From NCBI GenBank assembly GCA_002150815.3, contig NDFF03000055.1:434001-498000 (forward strand): a stretch of 64,000 nt of DNA, given 5' to 3'. The translations under genes were made by a program, and so were the position numbers. Origin of the DNA: Grammothele lineata. Lineage: Eukaryota; Basidiomycota; Agaricomycetes; Polyporales; Polyporaceae. Under the pieces are notes generated by a model. That model was not told the DNA's origin, searched no databases, and was given only the letters and a program-made list of their open reading frames with translations. This document shows positions 1-12,570 of the stretch, piece by piece (position 1 is the stretch's first letter; every line of letters begins with the position of its first letter).

Positions 1-1322
1 CCGTCGCCGTCCACACTCCCAGAGTATCTATATGATGTTGTGCCTTGTCCTGCCGTGCTCCTGCCATGCCGTCGTACGTCACTACTGATTTCCCGGCTTC
101 GCTTCCATCACCGCTGCGCTTCCTCTGCGTCGTTGTATACACTGTTGTGGTCCATCTACCACCGGTTTTCCGTCTATGTTTCCAGTTAGCTATCCTGCAC
201 TATACGCTGCAAGTTTGTATCCTCCATTCCACCACATCAATCAAATCTACGCCTTTCGGGTTCACCGAATTACAGAGATGCTATTGGCTTGCGCCCTGCA
301 ACGGTTTCGGCTCGCACAGCTCGCGTCAAGTCTACAGTAGAAGATCTCCTACGCGAGCATTTCGAGCAGGTGGGCTTCGTTCGGGCCACGCAATCGAGGT
401 GGAAGTAGTCTGCCCCGCCCGGAACGAAGAGGTCAACGTAGCCAGGCCGAAGCCATTTTCGTGAAACAGCTGCGCATACGTACAGTATGACAACTTTCCC
501 CCTAGCCGCACACACAGACGTACTCAGAAAGATTGTGATTATCACCACGGTTGGTTGAGAGCTATGCGGGAAGAGTAGGCGAATCGGCGAACACAGCGAG
601 GTAGCGCGACAGAGTTCGACCAACAGAATGCTGAGAAAAAGCGGCAAGAGAACCTGATAGCTGGAGAAAACAGGAACAGATTACGACAGACAACGGGGTA
701 AGGTAACGTACTGACGGCGCTGAATTCGAGAAACAAGATGGAACAGGACATGCGATTGCGATTGTGACTACGGAATGATTGCGAGGGCTCAGATGCGTAC
801 GACGTTGAAGCGACGATTGAATGCTGGCTAAACAGTGTCCGGAGATGCGGGTGGCGTGCGAGAGTGAATGCGGGTGCTACTGGTACATTGGATATGGCGG
901 AGAGCGTGGGGTTCGAAATGCTCGATGAATAACTGACGTGAAAATGTTCGTAAAAACGATTGGAGAACTTCGCCTAAGTATATGGAGCCGTCGGCGTTGG
1001 CGCGAAGATTTTCGCATGGACATTGGAGGGTAAGCCTGATAGGATGCGATGGGCGAGCGCGGGTATGTGTCGTACGCGCCATCTTGCGCTGGAAGCGGGG
1101 TGGGCCATGCTCAGGGCCCATAGGCCGCGGGGGGCCTGTACTATGCGGGGCACATATACAGCGCACCGTAAGCCTGAGGCGCGGTGCGGAAAGATGGCCC
1201 GCGGAGGGGCTTTCTTGCACGCCCCCCCCTCCCGGCCAGCGGCAACCTGGCGGAGGCCCAGAAGACTAACTGGGAGGACCGACGTTGAGGCCGGTGCATC
1301 GGGATTCCGCCGCGAGACCGCG
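1..1322. other. intergenic stretch, no gene recognised
   Basis: No family is recognisable on either strand. The only protein-like reading is a minus-strand open frame whose stop lies at about 828 and which is readable from about 1060, just downstream of the transporter gene. It has no start codon, splice partner or recognisable motif, so I do not call it a gene. Confidence 0.5.
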
Positions 1323-4080
1323 CTAGTACACCGCCAGCACCCGCGGTTCTCGCTTGAACCGCGCTACGGCCCCCAATCAAGCCTCAGCGCATGCTCATCA
1401 CAAATAAGCAGATAGCAAGGGGAAAACACGCGTACCGTACAAGAGACAAAACGCGCCCAAGACCTGCACCGCGCCCGAGTACGCGGCGACCACTTGCCAG
1501 TTATTGCCCGTCGCGCCCAGGAGCGCGCCCCCGATCGGCGCGCCTGCGGCGTAGCCTGCCGACGCGCACGAGTGTGAGTGCCTAGCATAGAAGAAGAAAA
1601 AGAGGGAGGGAGGGAGAAGGGGAGAGGGGGAGAAGGGGAGACGCACCAGGTGCATTGAACAGCAGCAACAGCCCCGAGAGGCCCGCGAGCCGGTCCGCGC
1701 CGTACACCTTGGCGGCGACGGCGGCGACGAGGGAGAGGAAGCAGCCGCAGAAGAAGCCGTAGAGGACTGCGAAGACCATCTGTGTGCGCGCGCCGAGGGG
1801 GAGGAGAGATCTTACGTTAGCTTCCGTTACGAGCGTTACGGTACTATGCGAGGTGGTTACCCCAAAAGGAGGAGCTCGAGAACAGGAGGGGAAGGAAGGG
1901 AAGAAAAGAGCCACTCACGATCCCTGCGTACGTCGTGACGAACATCCACACGACGAGCTGCGTCAGCCCGGAGGCGGCGATGGCGACGAAGAGCGCGTTG
2001 ACGGGCCCCACGCGGTCTGCCGCGAAGCCGACGAGGATGCGGCCCAGCGCGGCGGAGACGTTGAGCACCGTGAGAGGGAGCGCGGAGAGCTGCAGACGCG
2101 CATGCGCAGGTACGCACGTGAAGGGTTTCCCGCGAGGGGAGGAAGGTAAGAAAGGGGAAGAGGGCATGCAGTTAGAGACGAGGATGGACTAGGAAGGGAG
2201 GAACGAACTCACGAGCTCGGGGAGGCTCGGGGCCTTCTGGACCGTGAACGTGGGGAGGAGGAAGACCGGGCCGAGGTAGCCGCTGCCATGCGAGGCGATA
2301 ACCACGCCCTCTGATCAGCCCTCTTCTACCCCCAACAAAGCAAGCCGAATAAACGAAACGACGACTCACAAAACCGTAAAGAAAAAACACCCCGCGACGC
2401 TCCAGAACACCGGGTCCGCAAAGAACGCCCGGTCGAACCAGACGATCTTCATCCTCTTCCTGCGCTCCGCGCGCTCCCGCCGCTCCGCCATCATCGCGTA
2501 GCCCACGGCGAACGCGAGCGCGTGCGCGGCCGCGAAGATGCCGAGGGCCTTGCGCAGCCCGAGCGCGCTCAGGAGCAGGCGGTAGAGGGTGGAGGCGATG
2601 GCGCCGCCTGGAGTTGGTGGGGGCCGGTGCCGGAGAGGAAGCCGGAGAGGAAGAGCGTGGACGTGAGCACGAGCATGAGGTGAAGAAGAGTTAGAGAGGA
2701 GAGGGTTTGACGGGAGAGAAGGGCGCTGATGTGACGAACGGGCGGACGTACCGATCGAGCTGCCGGCGACGACGATCCCGGTGGCTAACGCGCGGTGGCG
2801 GAGGAACCACTGCGAGGGCAGCGCCACCTGATCCGAGCCATCGCGATTTCTGAGTGTCTATCCCCATACATACATACTGCTAGCGAGAGGGATCGACTCA
2901 CGATGAGAGGGAAGACGAGCGCGTCCGCGATGCCTTGCATGACGCCCTGCCAGCAGTGGCCATTCGCTTCAATGGTGTTCCAACGCAGTTCAAGAACAAG
3001 CGGCGTGACGCACCATCGTGATGAAGAACTGCCAGATCTGCGTGCAGAACGCGGCCGCGACCATACTAGTAACCCACACGATCGCACCCGCGGCGAGGAA
3101 CGGCTGTAGGGAAGGAGATTGGTCGGTACCAGCCTCAACATGTTGCGGCAAAGAGCTCCTAGTGAGAGCGCCGCACCTTGTAGCCGCTGTTGCGCGTTTG
3201 ACTTCAGCGCGCTGCCACAGAGCGAACGTTCGCGGGAAGGGGTGGAGGGGTGGTTCGTACGCACTATCGGTCTGCTAGCTTCCCCGCTACGATCCCGCCG
3301 AGGGTCATTGTCTGTGCCACGCCTCAGCCAACGCGTCTAACTCCACAGTAACATATATGCGAGTAGAGGGATGACGATGCGGGACGAGGCTCACCACCGC
3401 AGAAAGGCTGCCCAGCGTCGTGAGCACCGTATCGGGCGTCTCCGGGAACATATGCTCCTTGAAGAACTCTTCTGTCACGCCCCAGACCTATGTCATCGCA
3501 CCCACACACGGCCCGGGCGTGTCAGCATAAACGCATGTCCCGCGCGGCGACTCCCACATACCAGGCTGTGTGCACATACACATGCACGCACGTACGCACG
3601 CAAGGGCACGCGCGCGCCACAAAAGGCAAGGACGTCAGCGCGAGGCTCGCTCCGAGAGCGAGAAGGAGAGAAGGGAGAAGTGAGGAAGCAGACGCACCCC
3701 CATCCGACAGTCACGGCCGAATACAGGAAGCACCCGGCGACGACCGCCCAGCCCCGCCCTCCGTCCGGGAAGACATCCTCGCTCGCGCCCGCGCTCGCGG
3801 CAGGCTCGGTGGTTTTTGCGGATCGCGCGCTCGCCCTGTCTCCCTCCCCGTCCCCGAGTCCATCCTTATCCCCGTCCTCCTCTTTGTCGTCCCCTGAGCC
3901 CTCTCCCGGTCCGTTCGCGGAGTGCGAGGGTGTGGTGGAGGCGACCTCGACGAGGTCGATTGTGGTGGGCTTGAGCGAGCTTGTCTTGTGTTTGATCTCA
4001 GCTTCTGTGTCCGCGGTGAAGTTGCTGGGCGCGAGCGAGCGCAGTTCGACCTGGACCTGGAGGGGCTGCGTTGGTGACAT
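1323..4080 (-). CDS. monocarboxylate-transporter-type MFS permease (MCT/SLC16-like)
   Basis: Predicted plasma-membrane 12-TM carrier of the fungal monocarboxylate permease family; the substrate cannot be told from sequence. Thirteen exons read on the minus strand: 4080-3694, 3487-3395, 3311-3265, 3186-3177, 3103-3014, 2946-2902, 2827-2752, 2607-2370, 2282-2213, 2089-1919, 1779-1647, 1555-1436 and 1363-1323, about 506 residues. A polar, acidic, Ser-rich cytosolic N-terminus of about 105 residues leads into the family signature DGGRGWAVVAGCFL at TM1. Later come LADRYGYK in the TM2-3 loop, QWFLRHRALATGIVVAGSSIG in TM4-5 (MCT hallmark, written here in part), a basic central loop (ERRERAERRKRMK) and PIGGALLGATGNNW near TM11. 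The last exon ends in ARFKREPRVLAVY and a TAG stop. Two points are odd: exon 4 is only 10 bases, and intron 1 needs a weak GTCTGC donor, because the stronger GTGCGT two bases earlier breaks the frame. The family call is firm; the exact edge of exon 1 is not. Confidence 0.88.
3177..3186 (-). other. 10-base microexon of the MCT-type transporter
   Basis: The ten bases sit between AACAG and GTGCGG. They complete the split Tyr codon of the upstream exon and add Gly-Tyr-Lys, rebuilding the conserved LADRYGYK loop of the transporter. Without them the frame is lost. Seen directly from phase continuity. Confidence 0.75.
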
Positions 4081-6978
4081 GACGGTGCAGAGAGCTGTGG
4101 CGGCGGAGGCGCGAGGATTGAGTGAAGGTTAATGTACGGGCGGTGGAGAGGTCCGGGAGTGTTTCAAGCGGGTGGCCCAAAAATCTGAAAGGCGGATGGA
4201 TGGGTGGACGCGCGCGCGTGCAGCAGGGCCCGTCAAGCTCGCGCGGAGGAATGGAAACGCGGGCGACGCAGGGAGCGGGCGCGGGGGAGGACGGGGCGCG
4301 ATAGCAGAGTCCTAAACCTTATGTGAGCGGCGGCGGCGGAACGAGGAGGAGCGGGGGAGAGTGGCGAGGCGAGGAGGGGCGTGCGCATGCGTGGGCCTCG
4401 CCAAGGCGGGGCGAGGAGGGCGTATATATGGGGTGGGGACACAGAAGAGAAGGGAGAACGCCCGAACGTACCGTATGTCCGCCGCGCGCCGCATACAGTA
4501 CATACACTCCACCGAGATCCGAGGGCGAGAGCGAGGGCGAAGGCGAGGGCGCGAGCCGGCGATCAGAGAGACTCGTCGGAAACCTCGAAGCGCGACAAGG
4601 AGGCGCACCGTGCGGGCGTGCTGTAGCGTGCGCCTCCTCCCAGGACCTCGCTGGCCACTGCGAGAGAGGGCGCAGGAGCGAGGAGCGCGGCGGGGACCGT
4701 CACTGATCACCCTCGCCTTCCCGTCCAGAAAAGGCGGCAGAAGCCCTCGCGCGCAGTCTTACACGTGCGCCCCCCGTCCACCCATCCACCCATCTCCGAG
4801 TCTCCGACCTCCGTCCCGCCTTCCTTGCCTGGTCCCTCCCTCTCCTCTCTCGCTCCCTCGCCAAGCGCGCATCACTTCCCCGACCGACCCGAGCGCGCGC
4901 GGGCGGTCAGCTAGAGCAACCCCCCTTCCCCAAGCATCGTCCAAGACGTCGAACGTTGTGCACTGGGAGGGGCGTTGTGGCCCACGCGGGGGGTGCCGTA
5001 TCTGAATCGCGTCTGCTGACAGATCTTCGTGCGAGAAGCCCGCTTCGGCAGACGTCAGCCAGCAACATGTCGCCCTCGTATGTATCGCACCCAGGCGGTA
5101 GCCCACACCCCAACGCCGACGTCAGACCCTCAACGTCAACGTCCCCTTCCACCTCCGGGCGCGCGACGACGCAGCGACCCTGCCCCCTCGCGCTCGAGCG
5201 TCGAGAGCACCGCACCGTGCGCGCATCGACTCGCGCGTTCCGAGCATACGCATACGCATATGTGATCCCGGCGGACCTGGAACGTCCGCGGCGATGGCGT
5301 CTGCCGTCCGCCTTCTGCTCGCTAGCCAACCGAGATGGCGAAGCCCGCCCCCTTCCTTTTTCTCGTTCCTTTTTCCTCACAGCCGTCCCAGCCCGCGCTC
5401 CTCCCAGCTCGCTTGTCGTCCTCCTGACAGTGCACCCGCGCCGGAAGGAGAGCGAACTCGACCACCGTGCGCTCGCCCCACGCCCTGAAAGACCTCCACC
5501 ACCAGCTCCAACGCTCGCCCGCGTCACCAATATCAGTGTATCACCACGTCGTAAGTAACGACCGCAGGCAACGACGATTTCGTTCGCACGCCGCAGCGCG
5601 CGTGGGCAGCCTCAGGGCTTCCTTCTTCGCCCTGCGAAAATCGCAGGACGCGAAACGCCACCAGGGCACTGCATTGATGCGGCGGACACCCGGGCGCGAG
5701 CGGCCCGGGCCCCGGGCCCCGGCGCCGTCCCGTCCGCAACCACCCTGGCCGGCGCGCGTGCGTGTGCGTGGCCGATACGAGCCTACGTGCTAGAACGCCG
5801 TTGTCAGCGTAGGGTGGGTGGGGCGCGTGTCAGTATGTATGAGTACGCCGGACGGTCGAGCTCACCTCTCTATTTCCAGCCTGAGCACGCTGGCAGCACA
5901 GCGCTGGACCGTGGACATGAGCGTCGCGTATCAGCATCATGCCAGCGTCCTGAATCTCTGGGAAGGGAACAAATGCGTGCGCGGATGCGGAAGGCGCAGG
6001 CATCCAGTCCCCCTCTTCCCCTCTGCTACTCGAAAGGGTCCCAGCCTGCCAGGGCCTGCGGGCGCGAGAAGCAGGCCTGGAAGTCACTGGAGACACGAAT
6101 CACGATCACGATCATGTTCGTTCGATTTCGACTTCGATTTTGTCGCGATCGGGCGAAGGTGGGCACGGATCGCTGTGTAACCGCGCGGGGAAGCTCGTCG
6201 CACGTATCTTATGTACGGGCGCAGGTATTCGTGCGGGCCATCGACGTCGAACCGGGGCCTGTCGTGACTCGTCAGTTGATGGCACATATGGAGGGAGCAT
6301 TTCATAGCAAGACATGTACGTACCAGCGGGCGTACCGTACGTGTGTGTGCGTAAACATGCACGCACACACACAACACCGCGCATGTATATACTTAGCTCG
6401 AGTCCCTCCCCCACCCCTTTCACTCTTTCTCGCGCGCGCAATCTCCGCCGGTGACTTATCGCCCGCTGGACCCTGAACGACACATCCGGGAATCAGGCGT
6501 GCCTGCGTGCTGTAACGTGTCCAACAAACCCTCCGTCGAGAGGGTGCTTGAGCGACGGAAGGAAAGACCGCTCGGACTTCAACTTGTCTGAAGGGTTCCA
6601 TAGCATTAACCGCCGGGAACAAGCTTGGGGGGCTGCCGTCGTCTCGGAGGGTTTGCCTGGTGCCATATCCATGTCGTGAACGGCTGGACTTCCACCTCTT
6701 GCTTGAGCACTCGCGGCGGCACAAGGCACAGGGCGGCAAGTCTGGAATCGAAGAACGGGGTTCGACGTCGGGATGGGCAGCCTACCGTACGCCATACACA
6801 TCGGCCGACGGCGCCCCTCTGGGGCCTGGGCTCGGAAAGAAGCCACGACAGCGCCTCGGACGGCTCCTCGACTCCTCGCGCCCCCCAAACTCGCCCGGGC
6901 CGCAACCGCGCTAGCACGTCCACCCACACGCAAACGTCCCTCAATCGCAAACGCCCACTCAAACGCAGACGCAAACGC
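4081..6978. other. intergenic stretch between transporter and GPHR gene
   Basis: This 2.9 kb holds no recognisable family. A TATATA motif lies at about 4423-4429, some 340 bases upstream of the transporter ATG; its role is uncertain. A degenerate GAGGGC hexamer run lies at about 4518-4553. From about 4780 to 4900 the plus strand is strongly CT-rich, like a 5' leader, and is followed by an ATG at 5067 that opens a Ser/Pro/Arg-rich frame to 5558. Composition looks like GC-rich noise, and no domain or convincing intron supports a gene. A GCATAC triple repeat occurs near 5244-5260. Confidence 0.5.
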
Positions 6979-9096
6979 TCACTCGAGCACCCGCTCCCCG
7001 AACCACCTCACGAACGCAGCGGCGCCCGCGGCGAGGAGGAACGCCCCGTCGAAGAGCGCCCCGAAGAACTGGTACGCGGGCAGCGTCGCGAAGAGCTCTT
7101 CCTCCCCTCCATCCTCATGGGCACGGGGAGGGGGGAAGGAGGTGCGCAGCTGGATGAGCGTGGAGAGGAGGTAGATGCCCTGTGGTGTGAGACGCGCAAG
7201 GGAGGATGGGAGCGGATCAGCGAAGAGCGGTGAATGAGGAGAAGGGAAGGGAAGGGAAGGCGAGGGAGAGTTGACGCACCATGACCTGCGCGAGTATGAG
7301 CAGCATGAGCGACGCGCCGAGCGACCGGCTCGTAACGCGGAGAACCTGGATAATATCGGCGCATATTCCGTCAGCACTCGCTACTTCGATCTTCACCCAC
7401 CCACGCCCAGCAGCGCAAGCGAGGAGAGAGACGAGGCGACAAAACGAAGAGACGCACCCTCGCGACGCCCTGCAAGATCCGGCGGATACTGCTGAGGATG
7501 ATCGCACCGACGAGCGCGAGGCTGATCTGGCGCGAGAGCTGGGCGACCTTGTCCGGCGCGAGGTGCACGAAGGGGAGGAAGGAGAGCAGGTACGCGAGCA
7601 CGAAGCTCACGATATCTGCGTTTGTCGGCGCTCCTGATGAAGAGCCGTCCGGGCTGTTCGAGGGCGCGCGGGGGAGGATGAGCCCGACGATGCACTGTGT
7701 AACGGTTGGGGTGGTCAGTGGACATGTGATGAGGAGATGAGCTTGTGAGACAGAGGGGTGCTCACGCTGAAGATGCGGTAAACGCAGTACACGGCGAACA
7801 GTCGTCCTCCCCAGTTGAAGACGCGCCCCGCAAGCGTCTTGGAGAACTTCGCGTGCGCCTGGCGCTGCCTGAGCGAGTCGAGGTTCCGCGCCATCTCGTA
7901 TTCGAGGGCCTGTAGCCCGGAGATCTCCTGTGCTAGGTTGGAAGTTTCAGAGTTGCCGGAGAAGTTGGGCAGCGCGCGCGAGAGCCAGTGTGAAGACTGC
8001 GCGTCGGGCTTCTGCGTAGATTGTATACGAGTATGATCATAAGTAGTCGTTGGGACATCGCGCACCTTAGACGCTTCGAGTGTTTGTAGTTCCTTCTGCC
8101 TCCGCGCAAGGTCTTCCCTAACGCGTTGGAGCCCTCCTTCAGCACTGCGCACTTCCTCGTCAGTGGGATGGGACCTTGATGTGACACGGTGAGTAAAGGT
8201 GTTGTCTTCAGTAGCATACGGCTGCGTACTTAGAATTCCGAGACAGCACAGGGAAGAAGTCCCAAGCCGTGTCAATAGCTCCGAAACCGGACAGAGCGCC
8301 GAGGATAACGGTACCGATGACGGTAAGTCGGGAGAGCGTGGATGCCATTACGGTGTGTGCCGGCATTCCCTCTGGAAGGGGGACGTAGGACAGTGCGAGG
8401 AGGGTGAGAAAGCTGGGGACGAGGTACAGCGCGAGACTTGCGGAGAAGACGTTCTGGCGCGAGGCGGGGACTGGACGAGGGATCAGTCTATCACTGGAGT
8501 GTCGAGGACGGGGGCACGTACTTCCGGGGGCATTAGAACGATAGCTGAGTACGAGGCTATATGATACGGGGATTACGAGTACAATGGAGATGATGAGGAT
8601 GAAGAGGGAGATGTCCCAGTTGAGTTTGCGGACACTGCGGGGACGTCGGCACAACGTTCGTGGGGCATATACACAACACGAATAGGCTCACCTCGCATTG
8701 AACACGTCGAGGCCCTGACATACTAGAAGGACGAATAGGGTACAGCTCTCCGAGAAGCACAACGAGAACAGCGCTCTGGAGAGGAAGGAGTGGAACGGTC
8801 GTTTTCGCGGGAAGTTCGCTGTAGATGCGGATGTCGAGGGAGTAGGTAGCGTCTCCATCTCCACTCCATCTGCATCAAACACTACCGCGGGCGTGCTCGG
8901 GTCGGAGGCGGATTTGGGCGAAAGGTCTTGTAGGTCATGGTAGATGTGTCGAAGGAGATATCGTCGCGAGGCGTAGTACAGGAGAGCTCTGTAACAAGAT
9001 GAGGGGGCACAACGTTCGCGATAGGTCGTGTAGACGCTACCTTGACGCAGTGAGAATGGAGGTTTGGATTGCATACGTGCCGAAACTGGTGGACAT
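6979..9096 (-). CDS. Golgi pH regulator family protein (GPHR / ABA-GPCR)
   Basis: Multi-pass membrane protein of the GPHR family; known members sit in the Golgi membrane and support luminal acidification through an anion conductance. Eight exons: 9096-9041, 8988-8692, 8634-8522, 8470-8230, 8174-7766, 7694-7458, 7345-7280 and 7179-6979, closing at 539 residues. The start is the ATG opening MSTSFGTYAIQ; in-frame stops lie upstream. Family hallmarks in order: the SRALFSLCFSESCTLF helix followed by QGLDVFNA, then LSGFGAID, a central coiled segment (EEVRSAEGGLQRVREDLARR), the FSKTLAGRVFNWGGRLFAVY block that begins the C-terminal domain, and GIYLLSTLIQLRTSFP near the end. Human GPHR has 455 residues; the extra length lies in an acidic, Ser/Pro-rich first loop and the central coil. 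The family call is firm; the gene symbol is by family only. Confidence 0.88.
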
Positions 9097-10178
9097 GGAG
9101 GGCAACCCTGCGAGGATTAATATGCGGTGTGCGTCGTTCCAATGCTTGATTTGCGCTTTGAGTAGATTCGTTTGGGACTCTTGCTTATGCGTACACAGTC
9201 CAAAGAAGAGCAAGGCGTCGACAGATACGATAGGGGAGAAGAGCGGGTGTTACAGTCGCGAGGGAGGAGATTGGGGGGCAGCACTCAAGTCCAGGGTCGG
9301 AACGCGGATGCGCCTGTGTGTTGCGGGCCGCTTGTGGCTTGTACGCAGTCAATGCGCCATTTGAAATTGCTTCCCGCCTTCCCTTTGACGCTCGTCGACG
9401 TCACTGCGTCCTTCTTCCGCGTCTAGACAGCGGTATATTGAATATTCTGCTATTTCCAAGTCTATTTCCAGCTAAATCCTTCTAATGGGGCAATGGTAGT
9501 TGCACTTGCTTCTTATCCATTTCATTTAAGGTTTTTAGAGGGGAGCATCGTCCTTGAAGAGAATTTCTCGCACTCAAAGGAGTTTGGCGCCAGCGCGGTG
9601 CGATCACGTGGGATAGGGGAAACGCGGTGACGCGTCGCGTCGCGTTTCTCTTGCCGCGACTCCCGCGAGTGCTGACCTCCCGTCTTATGCTCTCAGCTCC
9701 CTGCCCTACCCAGACTTTCTACAGCCGATGTTCCCTTTCAATCAATCCACTCTCTTGAGAAGCAGGCATGGGCAAGCGAATAACGACGAAGAGGAGTCCT
9801 TGGAGTCCGTGAACAGTCAGCCTCATCCCGTGTTGAAGAAGGCGCCAGAAGTGCGGCGAGTGCTGATACGTGAATTCACATGCCTGGCGCATTCCGGTGA
9901 AATCCCTCTGTTAGCGATAGACAAAGGAGAGGGCCGCGGAAAGAGCGTTGACTCTCCCGCAGCCATAGATCAGCGCGACCGCCCCAATACGAACCACACG
10001 AGATCGATAAGGGCGAGATTCGCCGCCCGATGCTAAGAGTCACCTCAGAGTGAACAATGGGCTGACGCACAATCAGCCACCTTTGGAAAGAAGGAGCGTC
10101 ATTGTCCGCCTCCGAGGGCCTTCCGGCGTGGCGTCAGCCGCAGGTCCTGTGGTCAGCCGCCCATGTTTCCCGTCCACA

Positions 10179-10185
10179 TATAAGG
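10179..10185 (+). promoter_or_regulatory. TATA-box-like element of an orphan promoter
   Basis: TATAAGG is followed by a pyrimidine-rich tract (CTCCCTTCGCTCTCTCTCC), the usual layout of a fungal core promoter and transcription start. No recognisable gene follows. The first ATG at 10295 could, with one 41-base intron (10311-10351), give only a 48-residue Cys-containing peptide ending at 10482. Confidence 0.4.
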
Positions 10186-11885
10186 CCCCTCCCTTCGCTC
10201 TCTCTCCGTCTTCAAACTCTTCCGTCAACCACACGCACCCCGCCCTCTCGACGCTACAAGGCGTGTCAAGTCCTCCGTTCTCGCCGCCGACGACATGACT
10301 CCTCCGATGCGTACTCGACTTCCTTCTTCCTCTTGCTAAACCACCTCTTAGTAGACCACCGTCATTGGCAAGGGAAATGTACATCAACTTGCGCCTCCTT
10401 CTACGACATTGGCATTTTCGTGTGTTATGCTGCCTCTTTAAATCACCGTCCGTCCTGCTGCTCGGATAGGATTGTTCCCTGACCACCAAGACCGGCGAGC
10501 AAGCATAGGGTGGCTGACCACCCTTTCAAACGGCTGGACGCGGGAAATAGCGCGGTGCGTCGTTCCTCTGGACGTCTGGGTTTGCTCGCTCGCTTACGTT
10601 TTACGACTAGATCTATTTACACTTCCAATCTATCCGCCCTCAAGAGGCCCACTACAGCGGCACGTCGTGCACGTTCGCTCCTTCGGGCTGACACAGTTTC
10701 TCCCGAGCCTGCCCAGTCATCGAAGCTGCTTCCATGGGGGATGATTCTCACAGTGCGCGTTGCTCTCATCTATTGCACGAGCTGGGTTTGACGCTTCTGA
10801 AGGGCAGACAAAGTTGAATTGCACGCCAAGACATCGGTGCGAAGGCTTCAAGCTGTGGCACAATTCAAATTCTCAACGCCTAATGGACGGAAAAGGTGTT
10901 TATGGTACGTTTGCAGTGTCCCACGTTCTCCTCCATCCTTTCTAAGAAAAGCCTGCAGATGTCGGTAGACCGAGCGTGGAAGAAGACGGTGGTCTTGGTC
11001 CTCGTGACCAGCTAGACGTAGCCGCGTCGGCATCCGCACGGGGCGTCCTCCCTAGCTTCACTGCAGTATGACCAGGCGGCGGAGTATCTGACCCATGCTC
11101 TCGTCCCTTCGCGTAAAAGGATAGCGACGGCACGCAGCCTGGCCAGCTGCGTCGCTGTTCGCGTCCGGGTGGATGCGGGCCCAATGCAGAGCACGGTTTG
11201 CAGCCCCAGTCGCACTCGGCACTCGTCTGGTCTGTTGCGGCGCGCAGCGCGAGACATCGACTGGACGATCGTGCTTTGAGGTCGCGCGGGGTTTCGCTGT
11301 CTCTGTGGGTACGAGGCACCGCATAGACGGGCCTCATCTGCTCCACCCCGCGCAATACAAGGTGGTCGTTGCACGGCTAGGTGTTTGTGACGTTGATGGG
11401 CGTGATTACCCGGCGGCGCGCTGGTCCTTGGACGGGCGCTGTCGAGCGACGGTGAGTGCTCATCCCAAGGTGTCGTCTAGCTCATCGCCTTTGTAGAGTA
11501 GGACATTGGAAACATAGATTATATGAATTGTGAGTTCCTGCCTCCCTCGTCGTCGTTCTCGTTCCATTGCTGACCGCACTTGTCGGGTCAGAGGATCTGA
11601 GGTTGGCCCAATGCGGTCTCTATCAGTGCCTGGAACGCCAGAGCCTGAGGATGTACTTCACACCCAACGCTCGACAAGACGATCCCTTGAATCTGCAAGA
11701 TTATCAAGCATTTATGAAATTTAGCGGCGTCGTCTCAAGACCGGCGTCGCGGCTGTGCGCAAGGTGTGTCCCCTACCACGCTCACTTATGGCAACAGAGC
11801 TCACGCGTGATTGAACAGATAATTATCGTGAATGCATTTGAACGAGTGTGATGCCCTCAAGACAGCTCAAGTATCCAAAAAATTA

Positions 11886-11975
11886 ATACACTCAAGCTAT
11901 GCAGAACGTACTCAAGCTACACCACTCAAGCTACACCGAATGTACTCAAGTAATGACCAACGTACTCAAGCCACA
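11886..11975 (+). repeat. degenerate short tandem repeat (ACTCAAGC-type unit)
   Basis: The core ACTCAAGCTA/ACTCAAGCCA/ACTCAAGTAA recurs five times in about 90 bases, with spacings of about 15-22 bases and intervening words such as CGTA, TGTA and CTACACC. The pattern is seen directly. It reads as a small, mutated minisatellite with no coding role. Confidence 0.6.
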
Positions 11976-12570
11976 CCCAGCCTTTCCATTGATCTTACAA
12001 GCTACATGCAAATGGTACGCGTCCGTTCACCGCGTCCCATCGCTGACGCCCCACAGGTTCCCGAGGTACGGGCGACCACATAGCTGGTCGTTCCTGGCGC
12101 AGGCCTCTCCGTGGCCCTCGGGACCAGTACCCGCCGCTCTCGGCGGCGGGGAAGCTAACATGCGCCGAATCACGTCGTTGTCTTGGTACAGCGTGAGGCT
12201 CGGTTCGTCGCACCGCGCTAGTTTGTGAACGCGAGCCGTGGCTAATGGATATTCGTGCAGTTCTAGGCTGATGTATGTGTGAGAGAGGTCAATGGCGTGT
12301 TGGGCGCGTGAGCTCCCACCTGTGCACAAGGCCGGCGGATGTAGATTAGAGTAGCATACTTGGACGCCGGAGTCTGGCAGAAGTTCTCAACATCAAAGCA
12401 ATACACGTTAGAAGTACGCTGTATCGTCCGTTTAGATACATGCTCTTGCACGTATTCGCTTAATCAAGGCCAAGATGGATTCAGACCACATGAGTATTCG
12501 GCTGCCCAAGTTGAAGTCACCTTCACAAGCCAAAGGAACCACTGTACAAACTCAACCACCCGAAATGCAA

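Larger units (their letters stand above)
9097..12570. other. gene-poor stretch with orphan promoter and degenerate repeat
   Basis: No conserved family is visible in these 3.5 kb. A plus-strand open frame at 9728-10036 (102 codons, acidic centre) starts after a CT-rich leader but matches nothing I recognise. A TATA motif at 10179-10185 and a short degenerate tandem repeat at about 11886-11975 are listed separately. Open frames at 11173-11496 and 11567-11851 are uninterrupted but lack start context or domains. The base composition is less GC-biased than in the genes, as expected for old intergenic or decayed sequence. Confidence 0.5.

Noticed and set aside
1398..1435. transporter stop at 1398 by reading on past 1436
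   Set aside because: A GTACGC donor at 1435 joined to a CGTAG acceptor gives the family-like ending ARFKREPRVLAVY and a stop at 1323.
3371..4132. 253-codon plus-strand frame opposite the transporter N-terminus
   Set aside because: Antisense of MCT exon 1 and its first intron; Ser/Pro/Arg low complexity.
4956..5558. 200-codon plus-strand frame after a CT-rich leader
   Set aside because: Composition is GC-rich noise with no domain, and the minus strand is equally open; kept only as a remark in the intergenic entry.
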